The notes beneath the pieces were generated by a model that worked only from the letters and a program-made list of their open reading frames with translations, was not told where the DNA came from and searched no databases. From Dactylis glomerata (taxonomy: Eukaryota; Streptophyta; Magnoliopsida; Poales; Poaceae): 64,000 nt of DNA. This document shows, piece after piece, positions 10,295 to 21,317 of this stretch. Both the position numbers and the translations under genes were made by a program. Positions within the stretch are counted from its first letter, which is position 1. Each line of letters opens with the position of its first letter. The stretch covers positions 2,812,830-2,876,829 of the forward strand of contig QXEO01000239.1 in NCBI GenBank assembly GCA_007115705.1. The letters are read 5' to 3'.

Positions 10295-11798
10295 TGATAC
10301 GTCCATATTGCATCACTATTTTGTATCATAATTTACTGTTATTCATTGATATATTTCATATTTAGATATGATACTTATGTTATTTCCTTTGTTTTCACAT
10401 GTTTGATGATCATTGGAGGATTTGCTGTCGGAGTCAGGATTCCGCTGGAAAAGGACCGTCAAGACACCATATTTCGGAAGATCAGGAAAATTTCAGAAAA
10501 ATACCAGAAAATTCTATTTTACCAAAAGACTCCGGAAGCCAGAAGGAGAAGGAGAGAGGAGCCAGGGGGCGGCCTCACGCACAGGGGGCGCGGCCTGACC
10601 CCTGGCTGCGCCAGCCCTGTGTGAGGCCACCCTGGCCCACTTCTGGTCTCGCCCCTTCGCGTACTCCATCGTCCCCGGAAACCTAAGTCAGGGGGGGCTC
10701 AGAGATAGACACAGCCGCCTCTGCGGGGCGGAAAACACCAGAGAGAGAAAAGCTCTCCGGCAGGGAGAAATCTGCCGGGGAAATTCCTTCCCGGAGAGGG
10801 GAGATCGTCGCCATCGTCATCATCATCGCACCGGACTTCATCGGGATCATCATCATCTCCATCACCAGCACCTTCATCTCCACCATCACCACGCCATCCC
10901 TCTGTAACATCTTGAGTTGGATCTTGTTATATTCTTAGGGGAAACTTTCCCGGTGTTGATTACTCTTGTAGTTGATGCTATTGAGTGGAACCGTTGAATT
11001 AAGGTTTATGTTCAGATTGTTATTTACCATTATTTCACCTCTGATCATGATCCATATGATGTCTTGTGAGTAGTTCGTTTAGTTCTTGAGGACATGGGAG
11101 AAGTCAAGATGTTAGTAGTGAATTATTGTTGAGAAATATTTAATGGTTTGATATTGTTGTGGTGCTATTTCACTAGTGGTGTCATGTGAACGTCGACTAC
11201 ATGATACTTCACCATTTATGGGCCTACTGAGATGCATTGTGTATTTGGCTACCAATTGTGGGGTTGCTGGAGTGACAGAAACCTAAACCTCCGTTGGGAA
11301 ACCATTGCACCAGGGAGCGTAGGATCTTAGAGTTTAAGGCTGTGGTTAGATTTATCTTAATTACTTTCTTGTATTTGCGGATGCTTGCAAGGGGTATAAT
11401 CACAAGTGTGTATTTATCCTAGTAAGGGTAGTGCGCTAGCACAGGTTCACCCCCATAACACCTATCAAACCAATAAAGACTATTAGCGGTATGAAGCGAA
11501 AGCTCTTGACAGAAACTCCCGTGTGTCCTCGAGAACGTTTGGTTACTATAAGTTACACAACCAGCTTGTCCTTTGCTGAAGAAAGGATTGGGCCACTTGC
11601 TGCAATTGTTACTACTGTCTTTTATTTACTCGCACTTTATTTACTTGTATTACCAAATACCCCTGAAAACCTGTTTGCTAGTATTTACAGTGAATCCTTG
11701 ATCAAAACCACTTGTCAACACCTTCTGCTCCTCGTTGGGTTCGACACTCTTATTTATCGAAAGTACTACGATACACCCCCTATACTTGTGGGTCATCA
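10295..11798 (+). repeat. Element A 5' LTR (1504 bp)
   Basis: Starts TGATACGTCCATATTG and ends CTTGTGGGTCATCA. A hairpin at 10571-10628 has outer arms GGCCTCAC/GTGAGGCC. At the spot 36 bp downstream where other LTRs have TATATAAA, this one reads GCGTACTCCATC, so the usual TATA box is absent. A trinucleotide-rich CATCATCAT tract follows near 10815-10860. LTR DNA is also open in the gag frame from an upstream ATG at 11491, but the gag start is taken downstream of the primer binding site. Confidence 0.85.
10571..10628. promoter_or_regulatory. Element A 5' LTR hairpin
   Basis: Inverted repeat with GGCCTCAC/GTGAGGCC outer arms and GGCGCGGCC-type inner arms, weakened here by changes in the right arm (GGCTGCGCC). 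Equivalent hairpins at 19446-19503 (3' LTR) and 59963-60020 (A') pair better. Confidence 0.55.
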
Positions 11799-11809
11799 AG
11801 ACTATTTTC

Positions 11810-11827
11810 TGGCGCCGTTGCCGGGGA
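11810..11827 (+). other. Element A primer binding site
   Basis: TGGCGCCGTTGCCGGGGA lies 11 bp after the end of the 5' LTR. This sequence is characteristic of Athila-type elements, for which a tRNA-Asp primer is usually proposed. Confidence 0.75.
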
Positions 11828-11919
11828 GTGTAGCGCTATTGAAGAGTGGAATTGGTAAAGGTAACCGTCGCTGTGAGTATTGTTTTTATTTTTGTCTTTT
11901 ACTTTTATTTTACTTTGCT

Positions 11920-13386
11920 ATGGAGAACTCTCCATTTGGTTTCCTATTTGGAAACACATCTACTACTGCTGCACATGTGGATGAACCACCACCGCCACCA
12001 CCTGCTGAAATTGATCCTTTTAAAATACCTATGAAAATTATTGGGCGTATTATGGATAACGGCTATTCAGGAGATGGAACTGTCCATCCGGGTGATCACT
12101 TATTATTTATACATGAATTATGCGAGTTATTCAGGTGTGCAGGTATTTCACCAAGCCAGGTCAAGAAGAAGCTATTCTCTTTATCATTGAAAGGCAGAGC
12201 TGAGGAGTGGTATCGACTGCTCCAAGATGGTCTATCTATGGCATGGGAGGACATTGTACCTCTCTTTTATTCCAAGTTTTATCCTCCAAGTGAAATCCAT
12301 AAAGATCGTAATCGGATATATAATTTTTGGCCTCATGATGGAGAGAGTATTGCCCAAGCGTGGGGGAGATTGAAGTTACTAATGCTCAAATGCCCCATTC
12401 ATGAGCTCCCAAATAATATTGTTATTGATAATTTTTATGCGCGACTTACTCTTCCTGATAAGGATTACTTGGATGCTTCTTGCTTTGGATCATTTACTCA
12501 TATGAAAGAAGACGCTAAGTGGAAACTTCTTGACCGTATACAAGAGAATGCTGAAGGATGGGAAAACGACAAAGGTAGGAAGTCAGGTATAAACTATGAT
12601 TATGAATGCATTAAATCTTTTATGGGAACCGATGACTTTCATAGTGTTAGCACTGCTTATGGTCTTGATTCACAAATACTTGCTAATTGTCTTAAGGCCT
12701 TTGCCTCTTATCTTGATGTTCCAAAGAAAGATTGGAACAAATATCATGCGCCTTATAAAGACTCCATTAGTCATATACCTGCTGCAGCTACTGAAGTTTG
12801 TACTGTTGATAGCATTGTGCCTGAACCTTATTTTGAGAAGACACCTTTCCCTGCTAAGGTAAAGAAGTATTCTACTTTGGTAAGTGTGTCTAATAAAAGT
12901 ACTAAGAAAGCTGCAGAACCTGATGAGCAAATTACTATTAAGTCTCTTGTGGCTATATTGAAGGATCTTGTTACTAAAGATGTAGGGGATGAATATATTC
13001 TTTTTTGTGAAGATGCTTCTAACATTCTCTCACATCCTAAAAAGCATAGGAAAACGAGTGTTCTTGTTATTTCTGTCAGGATTGGAGATCATTGCTATTA
13101 TGGTTTATGTGCTATTGGTGCTAGTGCAAGTGCTATTCCTTTAGAGCTTTACAAAGAAATTATGCATGAGATTGGCGCTTGTGAACTTGAAGATATTGAT
13201 GTGGTTGTTCAGCTTGCTAACAGAGAGACTGTTTGGCCTCTTGGTATTGTTCGAGATATGGAAGTTCTTTGCGGTAAGACTAAATACCCTACTAATTTTC
13301 TAGTACTTGGTAAGGAGGCTAGTAAAACTTGTCCTATTATTTTTGGTAGAACATTTTTGAACACTTGTGGCACCGTGATAGATTGA
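11920..13386 (+). pseudogene. Element A gag-protease, broken
   Basis: The start is the first ATG after the primer binding site (MENSPFGFLFGN). The N-terminal part has the retrotransposon gag fold signature (LKGRAEEWYRLL, WEDIVPLFYSKFYPP, ESIAQAWGRLK). The C-terminal part is an aspartic protease domain (IGASASAIP, then IIFGRTFLNTCGTVID). The expected catalytic motif is D-I-G-A. Here codon 398 (13111-13113) is GCT, so the aspartate is alanine; the duplicate has GAT at 62503-62505. A one-base deletion at about 13385 creates TGA and separates protease from pol; the duplicate reads TGT there. No classical CCHC knuckle was seen. Maturation of the polyprotein should fail. Confidence 0.85.
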
Positions 13387-16300
13387 AGAAGGAGAAATTT
13401 TTTACTAAGTTTAATAGAGAGTCTTATGAGTTTAATTTTTCCAAGTTTGCTAAGACTTCTTATGAAAATGACACGCCTAATGAAAATTTTCGAGTTGAAC
13501 AGCTTGCTTCTATTGCTCTTGCTCCTAATAATGCCTTGCAGCAATTCATGGAGGATCACGAAAGTGATGTTTTCAGTAAGGAAAGAGAAGAGATTGACGA
13601 TATTCTTCTTCGTCAACCACCATTAATCAAGCATAATCTACCTGTGGAGGATCTTGGTACCACTTTGCCACCTAAGGAAGATCCTGTGTTTGAATTAAAG
13701 CCTTTTCCTGATAATCTTAAATATGCTTACATAGATGATAAGAAAATATATCTTGTTATTATTAGCTCTAAACTTTCAGGAAAAGAAGAAGAAAGATTAT
13801 TGGAGATATTGAGGAAACACCGAGGAGCTATGGGATATACTCTTGATGATTTAAAAGGGATTTCTCCCACTTTATGTCAGCATGCCATTAATATGGAGAA
13901 AGACGCGAAGCCAGTCGTGGAGCATCAACGCCGCCTAATTCCCAAGATGAAGGATGTGGTAAGAAATGAGGTATTAAAGCTCCTTGATGCTGGTATTATT
14001 TATCCTATTGTTGATAGTAGATGGGTTAGTCCTGTTCATTGTGTTCCTAAGAAAGGAGGTATGACTGTTGTGCCTAATGAGAATAACGAGCTTATTCCTC
14101 AAAGGGTAGTAGTTGGTTATAGGATGTGCATTGATTATAGGAAGGTAAACAAAGTTACTAAGAAAGATCATTATCCTTTACCGTTTATAGATCAGATGCT
14201 AGAAAGGTTATCTAAGAAAACTCATTTTTGTTTCCTTGATGGTTATTCTGGTTTTTCTCAAATTGTTGTTAAAAAGGAAGATCAAGAGAAAACCACTTTT
14301 ACTTGTCCTTATGGAACTTATGCTTATAGACGTATGCCGTTTGGTTTATGCAATGCTCCTGCTACTTTTCAAAGATGCATGTCTGCTATTTTTCATGGCT
14401 TTTGTGAAGAGATTGTGGAGGTCTTCATGGACGATTTCTCCGTCTATGGAACTTCTTTTGATAATTGTTTGCACAACCTTGATAAAGTTTTGCACAGATG
14501 CGAAGAAACTAACCTTGTTCTTAATTGGGAGAAATGCCACTTTATGGTAAATGAAGGAATTGTCCTTGGACATAAAATTTCTGAAAGAGGTATTGAAGTT
14601 GACAGAGCAAAAGTGGAGGCAATTGAGAAAATGCCCTGTCCCAGAGATGTTAAAGGTATTCGTAGTATTCTTGGTCATGCTGGTTTCTATAGGAGGTTTA
14701 TTGAAGATTTCTCTAAGATTTCAAAGCCTCTTACTAATCTTCTTCAAAAATATGTACCATTTGTCTTTGATGATGATTGTAAGGAAGCTTTTGAAACTCT
14801 TAAGAAGGCTTTAACTACTGCTCCCATTGTTCAACCACCTGATTGGAATTTACCTTTTGAAATTATGTGTGATGCTAGTGATTTTGCTGTTGGTGCTATT
14901 CTTGGACAGCGCGTAGATAATAAGTTGAATGTTATTCATTATGCTAGTAAGACTCTTGATGCTGCTCAGAAGAATTATGCTACTACTGAGAAAGAGTTTC
15001 TTGCTGTAGTTTTTGCATGTGATAAGTTTAGATCTTACATTGTTGATTCTAAAGTTACTATTTATACTGATCACGCTGCTATTAGATATCTTATGACTAA
15101 GAAGGATGCTAAGCCTAGGCTTATTAGATGGGTGTTGCTTTTACAAGAATTTGATCTGCATATCGTAGATAGGAAAGGTGCTGAAAATCCTGTGGCTGAC
15201 AACTTGTCTAGATTGGAAAACATTTCTTTTGATCCTATTCCTGTTAACGATAGTTTTCCAAATGAACAGTTGGCTGCTATTAATGTAACTTCGCGAGACC
15301 TTCCTTGGTATGCTGATTATGCTAACTTTATTGTTTCCAAGTATTTGCCTCCAACCTTTACAGCTCAGCAAAGAAGAAAATTCTTCTATGATTTGAGGCA
15401 TTATTTTTGGGATGACCCACACTTATATAAAGGAGTTGATGGTATTATGCGAAGATGTGTACCAGAATATGAGCAACAAGATATATTAAGAAAATGCCAT
15501 GGCAGTGCTTATGGAGGACATCATGCTGGAGATAGAACCGCACAAAAGGTTCTACAATCAGGTTTTTATTGGCCAACCCTCTTTAAAGATGCCAGAAGGT
15601 ATGTTTTATCTTGTGATGAATGTCAAAGAGTTGGTAATATTTCTAGACGCAATGAAATGCCTATGAGTTGCACTCTTGTTATTGAACCATTTGATTGTTG
15701 GGGATTTGACTTTATGGGTCCTTTTCCTCCTTCAAAAGGCTATACCCACATACTTGTTGCTGTTGATTATGTTACTAAATGGGTAGAAGCCATACCTACA
15801 AAGAGTGCCGATGGTGAGACCTCGTTAAAAATGCTTAAGGATATTATTTTTCCTAGGTTTGGTGTGCCTAGATATCTTATGACTGATGGAGGTTCTCATT
15901 TTATTCACGGTGGTTTTAGAAAAACTCTTGCTAAATATGATGTTAATCATAGAATTGCTTCTACTTATCATCCCCAAACTAGTGGGCAGGTAGAGCTTTC
16001 AAATAGGGAGATCAAGTCTATCTTGCAGAAGACTGTCAATAGATCTAGGAAAAATTGGGCTAGTAAGTTAAATGATGCTTTATGGGCTTATAGAACTGCT
16101 TATAAGAACCCCATGGGTATGTCTCCTTATAAGATGGTTTATGGAAAAGCGTGTCACTTGCCCTTAGAATTAGAACACAAAGCTTTTTGGGCAGTGAGAG
16201 AGCTTAATAGAGATTCTAAACTAGCCGGTAAGAAAAGGTTGTTAGATTTGAGTTCTCTAGACGAGTGGAGAAACGAAGCGTATGAGAATGCCAGGCTTTT

Positions 16301-16640
16301 CAAAGAGAAAGTCAAGCAATGGCATGATAAGAGAATTCTTAAAAGAGAGTTTCATGTTGGTGAGAAAGTTCTATTGTATAGGTCTCGTCTCAGATTTTTT
16401 GCAGGGAAATTACTCTCTAAATGGGAAGGACCATATGTTATTGTGGAAGTGTACCGCTCAGGTGCCATTAAGATTGCTTCATTGAAAGATGACTCTACAC
16501 AAGTGGTGAATGGGCAAAGACTCAAACATTATATTTCTGGAGATTCTTATAATGAAGATGTTGATGTAATTGAAACAGTTTCTCCAGAAGAATTCATCAA
16601 AGACAAATTGCAGGCACCTGCAGAGTTCGTTTTTGAATAA
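13386..16640 (+). CDS. pol: Element A pol: reverse transcriptase, RNase H, integrase
   Basis: Open for 1,084 codons in the +1 frame relative to gag because of the one-base loss just upstream, so it was part of one gag-pol frame. Reverse transcriptase has the catalytic FMDD at 14424-14435 and PFGLCNAPATFQ upstream. RNase H starts with CDAS at 14868-14879 and later has YTDHAA. Integrase has an HHCC zinc finger at 15498-15623 and the acidic triad D (15708), D (15885), E (15993). The C-terminus has a plant Ty3-type tail (GPYVIVEVYRSGAIKI). Lineage by order and motifs is Athila. The domains look intact; only the upstream frameshift blocks their expression. Confidence 0.9.
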   Translation, partial: KKEKFFTKFNRESYEFNFSKFAKTSYENDTPNENFRVEQLASIALAPNNALQQFMEDHESDVFSKEREEIDDILLRQPPLIKHNLPVEDLGTTLPPKEDPVFELKPFPDNLKYAYIDDKKIYLVIISSKLSGKEEERLLEILRKHRGAMGYTLDDLKGISPTLCQHAINMEKDAKPVVEHQRRLIPKMKDVVRNEVLKLLDAGIIYPIVDSRWVSPVHCVPKKGGMTVVPNENNELIPQRVVVGYRMCIDYRKVNKVTKKDHYPLPFIDQMLERLSKKTHFCFLDGYSGFSQIVVKKEDQEKTTFTCPYGTYAYRRMPFGLCNAPATFQRCMSAIFHGFCEEIVEVFMDDFSVYGTSFDNCLHNLDKVLHRCEETNLVLNWEKCHFMVNEGIVLGHKISERGIEVDRAKVEAIEKMPCPRDVKGIRSILGHAGFYRRFIEDFSKISKPLTNLLQKYVPFVFDDDCKEAFETLKKALTTAPIVQPPDWNLPFEIMCDASDFAVGAILGQRVDNKLNVIHYASKTLDAAQKNYATTEKEFLAVVFACDKFRSYIVDSKVTIYTDHAAIRYLMTKKDAKPRLIRWVLLLQEFDLHIVDRKGAENPVADNLSRLENISFDPIPVNDSFPNEQLAAINVTSRDLPWYADYANFIVSKYLPPTFTAQQRRKFFYDLRHYFWDDPHLYKGVDGIMRRCVPEYEQQDILRKCHGSAYGGHHAGDRTAQKVLQSGFYWPTLFKDARRYVLSCDECQRVGNISRRNEMPMSCTLVIEPFDCWGFDFMGPFPPSKGYTHILVAVDYVTKWVEAIPTKSADGETSLKMLKDIIFPRFGVPRYLMTDGGSHFIHGGFRKTLAKYDVNHRIASTYHPQTSGQVELSNREIKSILQKTVNRSRKNWASKLNDALWAYRTAYKNPMGMSPYKMVYGKACHLPLELEHKAFWAVRELNRDSKLAGKKRLLDLSSLDEWRNEAYENARLFKEKVKQWHDKRILKREFHVGEKVLLYRSRLRFFAGKLLSKWEGPYVIVEVYRSGAIKIASLKDDSTQVVNGQRLKHYISGDSYNEDVDVIETVSPEEFIKDKLQAPAEFVFE

Positions 16641-16751
16641 GTAACAGTTCTAGTCAGAAAAGTTTCACGAAAAACTCTTACTTTATTATTTTTGCTGTTT
16701 TTACTAAATAAGAAAAATCACGAGACGAAAACGGGCGGGAAAAGCAGTCCG

Positions 16752-16818
16752 TGTGCTCCTCACACACAGGGGGCGCGGGCCCACCTCTGGCCGCGCCGCC
16801 CTGGTGTGAGAGCACACC
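16752..16818. promoter_or_regulatory. Internal LTR-like hairpin downstream of element A pol
   Basis: Inverted repeat with arms GTGTGCTC/GAGCACAC, then TCACAC/GTGTGA, AGGG/CCCT and GGCGCGG/CCGCGCC. It is the same design as the LTR hairpins, but sits between pol and the third ORF. TATATAA follows 60 bp downstream. Confidence 0.55.
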
Positions 16819-16877
16819 GGAACTCGTTTCCGTCCCGGTTTCCTCCTGCGATTTCGTTTCGATGTATAGTTTTCGCC

Positions 16878-16884
16878 TATATAA
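16878..16884 (+). promoter_or_regulatory. TATA box before the element A third ORF
   Basis: TATATAA preceded by TTTCGCC and followed by a GC-rich stretch, like the B1 LTR core promoter (CTTCGCCTATATAAAG). It lies 95 bp before the ATG of the third ORF, consistent with a separate internal transcript. Confidence 0.45.
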
Positions 16885-16978
16885 CCCCCCGGAGTCCCCG
16901 AGGTCTGTATATCGTTTTCTCGTCGTGTTTTGTTTTGAGCTGTTTTTGTCAGGGATTGCTCTCAGCTTTGGAGTTACA

Positions 16979-17479
16979 ATGTCTTCGTCCGGTCCATCTG
17001 AGGAGAACCCTCTTGCAGATTCCATCAATCCGTATATGAGGGAGCTGAAGATGCATCCGAAGGAGTTGTCACTCAAGGATGGGGAGTTGCAGATTAAAGA
17101 TGTTCGAGGACCCAAGGGAGAAGGGAGTCTCAAAGCCAGGATGGAAGCACTGGAACAAGAAGTTTTCAAATACAAAAAGATGGCGGAACGCGAGGTGGAC
17201 ATCATCCATAGGATTAATCAAGAGCTTGTTGCCAAGTACAAGAAGGAGACTACAGAGCTCTGGGGGGATATCCTCTCGCTCCAGGAGATGACTAGCCAAT
17301 TACAAGCACAACTCTATGACGTGCAGAACCAAAATTGTGAGTATGAAGCTAGATTTCAACGAATGAGTGCTGCTGCAAGTTTCAGGATATTGGAGACCAA
17401 GACATCCTTCCTTGATGGAGGACCTCTGCCTTGGAAGTATGACAACGATGAAGTTCCACCGCTACCGCCAAAGGAGTAA
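16979..17479 (+). CDS. Element A third ORF: coiled-coil protein in the env position
   Basis: 166 codons starting MSSSGPSEENPLADSINPY. The frame is open upstream to 16751, but this ATG follows the TATA box and starts the part that resembles related ORFs in other Triticeae-like Athila elements. The middle (residues ~35-130) is rich in E, K, Q and heptad-spaced hydrophobics (MEALEQEVFKYKKMAE, TSQLQAQLYDVQ) and should form a coiled coil. No signal peptide or membrane segment is visible, so it does not look like an envelope protein despite its place after pol. Function unknown; a structural or RNA-binding partner of Gag is a guess. Confidence 0.6.
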   Translation: MSSSGPSEENPLADSINPYMRELKMHPKELSLKDGELQIKDVRGPKGEGSLKARMEALEQEVFKYKKMAEREVDIIHRINQELVAKYKKETTELWGDILSLQEMTSQLQAQLYDVQNQNCEYEARFQRMSAAASFRILETKTSFLDGGPLPWKYDNDEVPPLPPKE

Positions 17480-19170
17480 TTCGTCATCGGTATAGGCATC
17501 CCCTTAGCTTGTTCCAAGCTTGGGGGAGTGCCGCGGTATCACATCATTACCTTTTTACTCATTTACTTTTCAAGCAGAGTCATATCATGAATAGAGAAAT
17601 TATCCTATAGAATAGTTTGCAGTGTGGAAGTATCCTCCTTAGTTGGTTATCTATGTATCCCTTGGTGTGAGTTGCGGTAATGAAATATTAATGAGAAGTT
17701 CTATCATTTACTTTCCGCACACTTTATTTTAGTTTGCAAAGTTTCTTATATGATTAGTCTTGTTGATTGGTATTGGTATCACTTTGGGAGCATGAGTAAA
17801 TTTAGTTGGTTTTGGCAAATTTAGCTTGGTCAGTAGCAGCATTACCTTGAGTTTTGAGTAGAAAAGAATAAAGAAGTGTTTGTGGTTACATCACTTCAGT
17901 TTTCCTTATGTTTGGCTTATAAGCATTGTTATTCTCAAAGTTAAAATCATTGTACCTTCAAGGGAGTTTGCATGATTGTTCTTATTATATGTATGTTTGC
18001 TTGTTTCATGCAATTCTTATGCTTGCTACCCAGCCTTGCTAGCCAAAGACCCGTACTGAGAGGAAATACTTCTCGTGCATCCAAATTCCAAAAGCCAAGT
18101 CATTTCCAAAGAGTCCACTATAAATTCCTATGCATGGTATTTTAAGCCATTCCAAGTAAATTTTTCATGTGCTACCTTTCAAAAACCTTCAAACACTTCT
18201 CATTTTGTGCCACTGTTTTTAGCTCATGAGGACGTAGTGGATGGGATTGTTATCTTCCATACTAAATTAAGTACCCCTCGACTAGGCAGCTTCATCTGCT
18301 CGTCACTAATTTTGCAAGGGAGCTGGTCAGACCATTATAATCTCAAATAGAAAAGAAAAAGAAGCACTCCTCCATGGTATGTGAAAGTTGGTCGGCACCC
18401 GATGGAATCGGTTAGCCATGGTTTGAGAAAGGAAAAAGGTGGGGAGGAGTGCAAAGCTATAAAAGAGCACCAAAGTGCCAATTAATCAAACATTTCGGAA
18501 CCGCTCTCACTTGTTTAGTATGGAAGATATCAAGAACTCCGTTGCTAGTCGTTGACAAAAGCAACCACCTCTCAAAACAATTTTTACCTCTGTTTTACAA
18601 ATGAAAAGCTCTAGCACATGTTTAATCCCTGCTTCCCTCTGCGAAGGGCCTATCTTTTACTTTTATGTTGAGTCAACCTATTCCCCTCTATCTCAAGCAA
18701 GCATTTGAGTTGTTATGTTTCACTCATCCATATGTTGATTTGTTTAATCATGTTTACTATCTTCCTTGTTTTGTACAATGCTTTTGTCTGAAGGAATATA
18801 TCTTTGAAAGCTTTCTATGAATGCAAAAATATTGTTTCATTGAGCATATGGTTTTTGCTATATTAGCTCTATTTTAAAAAGGCTCCATTCAAAAGGCTAA
18901 TATAGTTGTTCATTGTTCTCTGACCAAGAACTAAGGTTTGCCATCACCAATTATAGTTTACTTTGTGCATCTTTATATGTGATTCTCTTTACTTATTGCA
19001 AGTCTATATTATATAAAGGGAAGTTGCTGTCTATTATAACTTGTGCCTTTGGTGAATGTGATGCTTCTTGTCCGTATTTTGATTATCGACACTTCACTCC
19101 ATAAACCTGTGGTCATGTTTACCGAGTTTAGTTTTTGCTTGGGGACAAGCGAGGTCTAAGCTTGGGGGGT
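17480..19170 (+). mobile_element. Element A 3' noncoding region
   Basis: No gene is visible in 1.7 kb. The 18060-18660 part is homologous to B1 at 730-1250 and to B3, and contains the hairpin (18364-18373 with 18443-18452, GCACTCCTCC arms) followed by TATAAAAG at 18458-18465. The region ends with the polypurine tract AAGCTTGGGGGGT before the 3' LTR. Confidence 0.65.
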
Positions 19171-20675
19171 TGATACGTCCATATTGCATCACTATTTTGT
19201 ATCATAATTTACTGTTATTCATTGATATATTTCATATTTAGATATGATACTTATGTTATTTCCTTTGTTTTCACATGTTTGATGATCATTGGAGGATTTG
19301 TTGTCGGAGTCAGGATTCCGCTAGAAAAGGACCGTCAAGACACCATATTTCGGAAGATCAGGAAAATTCCAGAAAAATACCAGAAAATTCTATTTTACCA
19401 AAAGACTCCGGAAGCCAGAAGGAGAAGGAGAGAGGAGCCAGGGGCGGCCTCACGCACAGGGGGCGCGGCCTGACCCCTGGCCGCGCCGGCCCTGCGTGAG
19501 GCCACCCTGGCCCACTTCTGGTCTCGGCCCTTCGCGTACTTCATCATCCCCAAAAACCTAAGTCAGGGGGGCTCAGAGATAGACACAGCCGCCTCTGCGG
19601 GGCGGAAAACACCAGAGAGAGAAAAGCTCTCCGGCAGGGAGAAATCTGCCGGGGAAATTCCTTCCCAGAGAGGGGAGATCGTCGCCATCATCATCATCAT
19701 CGCACCGGACTTCATCGGGATCATCATCATCATCTCCATCACCAGCACCTTCATCTCCACCATCACCACGCTATCCCGCTGTAACATCTTGAGTTGGATC
19801 TTGTTATATTCTTAGGGGAAACTTTCCCGGTGTTGATTACTCTTGTAGTTGATGCTATTGAGTGGAACCGTTGAATTAAGGTTTATGTTCAGATTGTTAT
19901 TTACCATTATTTCACCTCTGATCATGATCCATATGATGTCTTGTGAGTAGTTTGTTTAGTTCTTGAGGACATGGGAGAAGTCAAGATGTTAGTAGTGAAT
20001 TATTGTTGAGAAATATTTAATGGTTTGATATTGTTGTGGTGCTATTTCACTAGTGGTGTCATGTGAACGTCGACTACATGATACTTCACCATTTATGGGC
20101 CTAGTGAGATGCATTGTGTATTTGGCTACCAATTGTGGGGTTGCTGGAGTGACGGAAACCTAAACCTCCGTTGGGAAACCATTGCACCAGGGAGCGTAGG
20201 ATCTTAGAGTTTAAGGCTGTGGTTAGATTTATCTTAATTACTTTCTTGTATTTGCGGATGCTTGCAAGGGGTATAATCACAAGTGTGTATTTATCCTAGT
20301 AAGGGTAGTGCGCTAGCACAGGTTTACCCCTATAACACCTATCAAACCAATAAAGACTATTAGCGGTATGAAGCGAAAGCTCTTGACAGAAACTCCCGTG
20401 TGTCCTCGAGAACGTTTGGTTACTATAAGTTACACAACCGGCTTGTCCTTTGCTGAGGAAAGGATTGGGCCACTTGCTGCAATTGTTACTACTGTCTTTT
20501 ATTTACTCGCACTTTATTTACTTGTATTACCAAATACCCCTGAAAACCTGTTTGCTAGTATTTACAGTGAATCCTTGATCAAAACCACTTGTCAACACCT
20601 TCTGCTCCTCGTTGGGTTCGACACTCTTATTTATCGAAAGTACTATGATACACCCCCTATACTTGTGGGTCATCA
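19171..20675 (+). repeat. Element A 3' LTR (1505 bp)
   Basis: Same ends as the 5' LTR (TGATACGTCC to GGGTCATCA). About 23 substitutions plus three small indels separate the two. Like the 5' LTR it lacks TATATAAA at the usual site (GCGTACTTCATC). CATGC follows at 20676. Confidence 0.85.
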
Positions 20676-20680
20676 CATGC
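20676..20680. other. Target-site duplication of element A, right copy (CATGC)
   Basis: Exact match to 10290-10294. Confidence 0.9.
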
Positions 20681-21312
20681 ACCATCACAATCTTGATCAT
20701 CTATGTAAAGCATTGAGTGCTGGGATCAAAGAACTTAAAACATGGGCATAAAAGACATAATCTTGACAATAAAAACTTAGCAACCATGTTATAACATGAA
20801 AAGAAACACAAACGAAAGATCATGAATAATGAAACAATGAAAGTCAAACGTGTGTTCAAATCATATGGAAAAACATATCAAATGGTTTTCAGCTTGTCCT
20901 TCATAGAATGGCAAAACATAAATGCATAGGACACCTTCAAGTTTAAGAGGGCGACTAGATACAAATAATTTAAGAACAAGTGAAACCATAATCATGAATC
21001 AATCAATGATAAACTTTGGGACTATGCACATTAAACTCAGAATGGCAACTATGCTCTCTTAGACAGTGCATAAAGGTAGAAGGTGGAGACTCAACATAAA
21101 AGTAAAAGAAAGGCCCTTCGCAGAGGGAAGCAATGATTAAACATGTGCTAGAGCTTTTCATTTGTAAAACAGAGAGATAAAAATTGGTTTTGAGAGGTGG
21201 TTGTCTTTGGCAATGACTGGCAATGGGGTTCTTACTATCTTCCATACAAAAATGAAGCAAGTTTTTGAGAGAGAGATTGGCACTTTGGTGCTCTTTTATA
21301 AAGCTTGGCACT
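20681..21312 (-). mobile_element. B3 internal noncoding DNA between A and C
   Basis: Reverse complement of B1 positions ~1065-1690, with no gene. It ends inside the GGCACTCCTCC arm of the conserved hairpin, where element C inserted. Confidence 0.75.
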
Positions 21313-21317
21313 CCTCC
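21313..21317. other. Target-site duplication of element C, left copy (CCTCC)
   Basis: CCTCC here and at 45800-45804 flank element C. The uninterrupted version is in B1 (GGAGG within 1046-1056). Confidence 0.85.

Larger units (their letters stand above)
10295..20675 (+). mobile_element. Element A: full-length Athila-lineage Ty3 retrotransposon
   Basis: 10,381 bp with LTRs at 10295-11798 and 19171-20675, primer binding site, gag-protease, pol (RT, RNase H, integrase), a third ORF, 3' noncoding DNA and a polypurine tract. CATGC target-site duplications flank it. The primer binding site TGGCGCCGTTGCCGGGGA is the kind found in Athila elements. LTRs differ at about 23 substitutions by hand count (~1.5%), so the insertion is fairly recent. 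It lies in antiparallel orientation inside B3. The gag-pol frame is broken and the protease active site is lost; the duplicate A' lacks both faults. Confidence 0.9.

Noticed and set aside
11491..11919. Upstream ATG giving a longer element A gag
   Set aside because: Most of it lies in the 5' LTR and across the primer binding site, and the same LTR reading recurs in the 3' LTR at 20368 without gag. The ATG at 11920 is the credible start.
16692..17205. Envelope protein after element A pol
   Set aside because: The ORF in this place has no signal peptide, membrane segment or cysteine pattern. It is a soluble-looking coiled-coil protein.
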